Source: Stomorhina lunata (taxonomy: Eukaryota > Arthropoda > Insecta > Diptera > Rhiniidae). Taken from it: a DNA stretch of 64,000 bases. Numbering within the stretch: the stretch's first letter is position 1; each line of letters opens with the position of its first letter. Below, piece by piece: positions 60,627 through 64,000 of the stretch. The translations under genes and the position numbers were made by a program. A model generated the notes under the pieces. The model was given only the letters and a program-made list of their open reading frames with translations. It was not told the DNA's origin and searched no databases. The stretch spans positions 74,582,629 to 74,646,628 of the forward strand of contig OW121741.1 of assembly GCA_933228675.1 (NCBI GenBank), written 5' to 3'.

Positions 60627-61462
60627 TATACCCTTCACCACCATAGGTGGAAAGGGTATTATAAGTTTGTGCTAATGTATGTAACGCATAGAAATATTTG
60701 TCTTAGACCCATCTTTTAGTATACCAATAAGCTTGGAATCACTTTCTGAGTTGACTTAGCGATGTCCGTCTGGCTGGCTGGCTGGACCCCCATGTAAACT
60801 TTGTAATCAAACTACAGGTCGCAATTCTAAAAATAATTTGATGAAATTTGGCACAAATAATTTTGTCGCAATTCTAAAAATAATTTGATGAAATTTGGCA
60901 CAAATAATTTTGTTGATAATGGGAGCATGGGTATTGAAATTCGTCAAAATCGCTCCATTATTTATGGTGCCTCCCATAGGTCCCAATTCCCGGAATTGAC
61001 ATATTGACCACAAAAATCAATATTTTTCATGAAATTTAAAAGAAATACTGCTTATAAACTTAAATCACTGTACCAAATTTCGTTGAAATCGGTCCACATT
61101 TGACCATAGCTCCCATACAAACTTTTTTCTCAAAACGCACTAAATGGGACAAAAATCACTAAAACGCTCGTAAATCCGAAGATAATGAGAATTTTAAGTT
61201 TATTTTTTGCATACATCATTTTTGTAACAACTGTAATTTGCCAAATTTCGAGATAATCGGTCCACATTTGAGCTCTCATATAAGTCCAAATGACGGAAAC
61301 AGCTTAAATGTATATGAAGGTATATGTTTTGAGAATATGTTTGTATGATGGCAAAATTTAGCTAATATTTGTCTTTATACAGGAAAAAGAACACCTTTAA
61401 CATTAGTGGTGAAGGGTATCGTATAGTCGGGCATGACCGACTATAGCACTTTCTTACTTGTT
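60627..61462 (+). mobile_element. DINE-1-like element, family A, copy 3, inserted in the Helitron
   Basis: It runs from TTATACCCTTCACCACC to the hairpin AGTCGGGCATGACCGACT and TTACTTGTT. Sequence on either side (TATTTT on the left, ATACTATAAGATAG on the right) joins to match the uninterrupted Helitron at about 11200-11225. A 46-bp segment (AATAATTTGATGAAATTTGG) is duplicated in tandem at about 60823-60915. Confidence 0.78.
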
Positions 61463-61678
61463 ATACTATAAGATAGTTTTTCGCTTTTTGAATTTTTTGA
61501 AAATGGACCAACGGGGACCTGGGAATTGGAAAATAGGGATAAAATTCCCCTTTTCTTTAAAATTGTTAATTAAGAACGGCTGGACCACTGAAGACATTTT
61601 TTTTTTCTAAATGTTTTTTTTAGTCCAAGTTAGGATTATACATTAAGAAAAATTTACCATATTTACCAAATATGCAAA
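61463..61678 (+). mobile_element. Helitron family 1, second copy, part 2
   Basis: This continues the first copy's sequence after the DINE-like insertion (TAGTTTTTCG.TTTTTGAATTTTT, AAATTCCCCTTTTCTTTAAAATTG, CAAGTTAGGA.TATACATTAAG). It is cut again at about 61673-61678 by a Helitron of family 2; the remainder is at 63000-63075. Confidence 0.75.
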
Positions 61679-61728
61679 TCTTATATTCTTAAACGAGCAA
61701 TAATTGTATATATATATATATATATATA

Positions 61729-61793
<65 letters not shown>

Positions 61794-62999
61794 GCTATCT
61801 CGAAAACGGCTCTAACGATTTTGATAAAATTTGGACAGTGGGTATCTTTTTTGATGTATAGGTCGAAGAAGAAGGGACTTTTGGAACTTTTACCTCTAAG
61901 AGGGTAAAAACGGGTAAAAAGGGGGAAAAATCGAAAACGCTATGTCTCCTAAAGTAATAGGTATAGAAACAAAATTAAAATTACATTTTAAACAGCTTTG
62001 AAAATAAGCGGACAGGTGTTTGGTACTTTTTTGAAACTATGTCCGATAGGGGGTAAAAAAGGGTGAAAATGGTTTTTTTGGCACCTTTTTAACCCACTCT
62101 TATATTTTAAACTAAGGAATATAGAAAGAAACTTTGTACTGCAATCAATAGATGTGAAAGAAACTTTAAACACGTATTTGGTGCTTTTTTGATTTTGGGG
62201 CCAAAATGGGCAAAAAAGGGATAAAATAATAACTTAACATCTCAAAAAGTAATATGAATAGAAACATTATACATTATGTTAAATGCGTTTTAAAAAAATG
62301 TACCGAATTCAATTGGCACCAAAAAAGTACCAAATATACATATGGAACTTTTAGAAATTAGGGAATAAAAAGGGGGAAAAATTAGTATTATTTTAAACAA
62401 ATGAATGTTTGTCTGTATGTATGTTCTTTATAGAATAGTAAACTGTGAATTTGATTGTGTTATGCTCTTTAGCGAAGATGTTGCGGATAAGCCGGCGAAG
62501 GTTTTAAAGTTGATAAGACTAATTTCCGACAGATGGCGCCACTGAAAATTACTAAAAATTAATTAAATCGTAAACTGTACATTTGATCATGCTATGATCT
62601 TTAGCAAAGTTGTAGCGCATGAGCCGACGAAGGCTTTTTAGTTGGTATGAATAATTTCCGACAGGTGGCGCTACAGAAACTTACTCAAAGTCAATTTAAA
62701 ATGTGCATTTGATCAGACTATAATCTTTAGCAAAGTTGTTGCGTATGAGTCGACAGAGGTTTCTGTTGATATGAATAATTTCCAAAATTATTCAAAATGA
62801 GTTAAACTGTAAACTATGCAAACTATGTGTTCGTCGGACAAAATAAATCAAATAATTCAAAATTAACTGAATATTTCTACAATGTCTTTCCTCTAAATAT
62901 ATTTTAGCACTTTATAATATAAAATATATAAAAACTTTAAAATTTTCCTCAAAATGCTTATCATAAAGCTCCGAGCAAGGCTCGGTCTACCAGGTACTA
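61679..62999 (+). mobile_element. Helitron family 2, complete copy inserted in Helitron family 1
   Basis: It begins TCTTATATTCTTAAACGAGC, has a (TA)n run at 61707-61790, TACCAAA-type units, then TGGCGCCAC-type units. It ends with the hairpin CCGAGCAAGGCTCGG and TCTACCAGGTACTA. At 1,321 bp it is shorter than the 15206 copy mainly through fewer internal units. The base after CTA is C, so the terminal CTRR is imperfect here. Confidence 0.82.
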
Positions 63000-63075
63000 C
63001 ATTAATAAAGTATTCAATTAAAAAATTAATAAAAATATTTCATTATTATTTTAAAGAAAGTGATAACACAGTAAC
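63000..63075 (+). mobile_element. Helitron family 1, second copy, part 3
   Basis: CATTAATAAAGTATTCAATT to GTAACAAGTTAAAAAC matches 11407-11505 of the complete copy with small deletions. The CCCGGG hairpin and CTAG end are absent, replaced by another tandem repeat. Confidence 0.7.
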
Positions 63076-63800
63076 AAGTTAAAAACTTTTTTTACTTATT
63101 TTTCTTCTCAATGTATAACCCGCAATTTTCAACAGAATTCAATGAAAATCGGCATAACTCTATTATTTGACTAAAAAAAGAGCTCCACTAGTTTTGGTTG
63201 AAATCCGACGACTCCTTAAGGTACCACCCTTGGACCCCCATTTGTTCACTTATTTTTCTTCTCAATGTATAAACCCCAATTTTCAATAGAATTTGATAAA
63301 ATTTGGCACACTTCTATTTTTTGATCCAGAAAAAAGCCTTACTAATTTTGGTTGAAATCCGACGACTCTTTGAGGTACCTCCCTTGGACCCCAATTTTTT
63401 CACTTATTTATCTTCTCAATGTATAAACCCCAATTTTCAATAGAATTTGATAAAATTTGGCACACTTCTATTTTTTGATCCAGAAAAAAGCCTTACTAAT
63501 TTTGGTTGAAATCCGACGACTCTTTGAGGTACCTCCCTTGGACCCCAATTTTTTCACTTATTTTTCTTCTCAATGTATAAACCCCAATTTTCAATAGAAT
63601 TTGATCAAATTTGGCACACTTCTATTTTTTTATCCTGAAAAACGCCCTACTAATTTTGGTTGAAATCCAACAACTCCTTGAGGTACCTCCCTTGGACCCC
63701 CATTTTTTCACATTTCAATGTATAACCCACAATTTGATAAAATTCGGCACACTTTTATTTTCTGATCTAAAAAAGAGTTCTACCAATTTCGGTTGAAATC
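63076..63800 (+). repeat. About 155-bp tandem repeat, 4.5 copies
   Basis: Units start near 63100, 63243, 63400, 63555 and 63705 with TTATTTTTCTTCTCAATGTA. They continue through AACCCCAATTTTCAATAGAA, AAATTTGGCACACTTCTATT, TTGGTTGAAATCCGACGACT and GAGGTACCTCCCTTGGACCC. The two middle units are almost identical. It may be the internal repeat of a further element extending past the window. Confidence 0.85.
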
Positions 63801-64000
63801 TGGTTAAAGCCAATATTTAAGTATTTTATTCATTAATTATCATTTCCTTAACTACATCATCCAATTCCGAAACATTTTTATAAGGTTGTTAGGATTAATA
63901 ACTGCAATTTGATTAAAAACTTAAGCCTGAAGGTATGCAATGGTTTTTTATTATAAGCAATATTCCTGACTTTTTTTTACTAAATTTTGATTTTTTCAAA

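Overview
This is nuclear DNA from an insect. It is very AT-rich and almost entirely intronic, with large tandem arrays and nested transposons. A cell-adhesion gene with Drosophila-like architecture, a BEL/Pao LTR retrotransposon, DINE-1/INE-1-like elements and Helitrons together point to a fly, probably a large-genome (calyptrate-type) dipteran. The species cannot be fixed from the window.

One host gene spans most of the window on the minus strand. Six exons can be read, in transcript order: 57404-56964, 47255-47142, 46481-46350, 43380-43228, 17780-17292 and 6070-5853. All five introns between them are phase 1, and the joined frame stays open for about 515 residues: an Ser/Thr-rich N-terminal region, three Ig domains, one fibronectin type III domain and a short hydrophobic C-terminal tail. 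It is an NCAM/Fasciclin-2-like surface protein. From memory its layout resembles Drosophila CG33543. The signal-peptide exon lies upstream of 57404 and was not identified.

The introns (9.7, 0.66, 2.9, 25.4 and 11.2 kb) hold everything else. (1) Seven blocks of a roughly 31-bp satellite family share the palindrome TTTTTCTATAGAAAAA, each block with its own partner half-unit. (2) CACGATT-type satellites lie at 11.5-15.2, 18-19 and 26.1-28 kb. (3) A BEL/Pao element at 19074-26147 has LTRs that look identical and a 5-bp target duplication; its gag and pol are in the same frame but separated by three stops that a predicted intron would remove. (4) Several non-autonomous elements have readable boundaries: a foldback element with a 9-bp duplication (2062-2976), a hAT-like element with an 8-bp duplication inside a satellite (52408-53603), a tRNA-derived SINE with a 13-bp duplication (40783-41093), two Helitron families and two DINE-1-like families. 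(5) Around 59.6-63.1 kb the insertions are nested, which gives a relative chronology.

The coding exons are short islands; every other open reading frame over 60 codons that I inspected is a repeat artefact or chance. LTR identity and duplications were judged by eye, and all family names rest on motif recognition rather than a database search.
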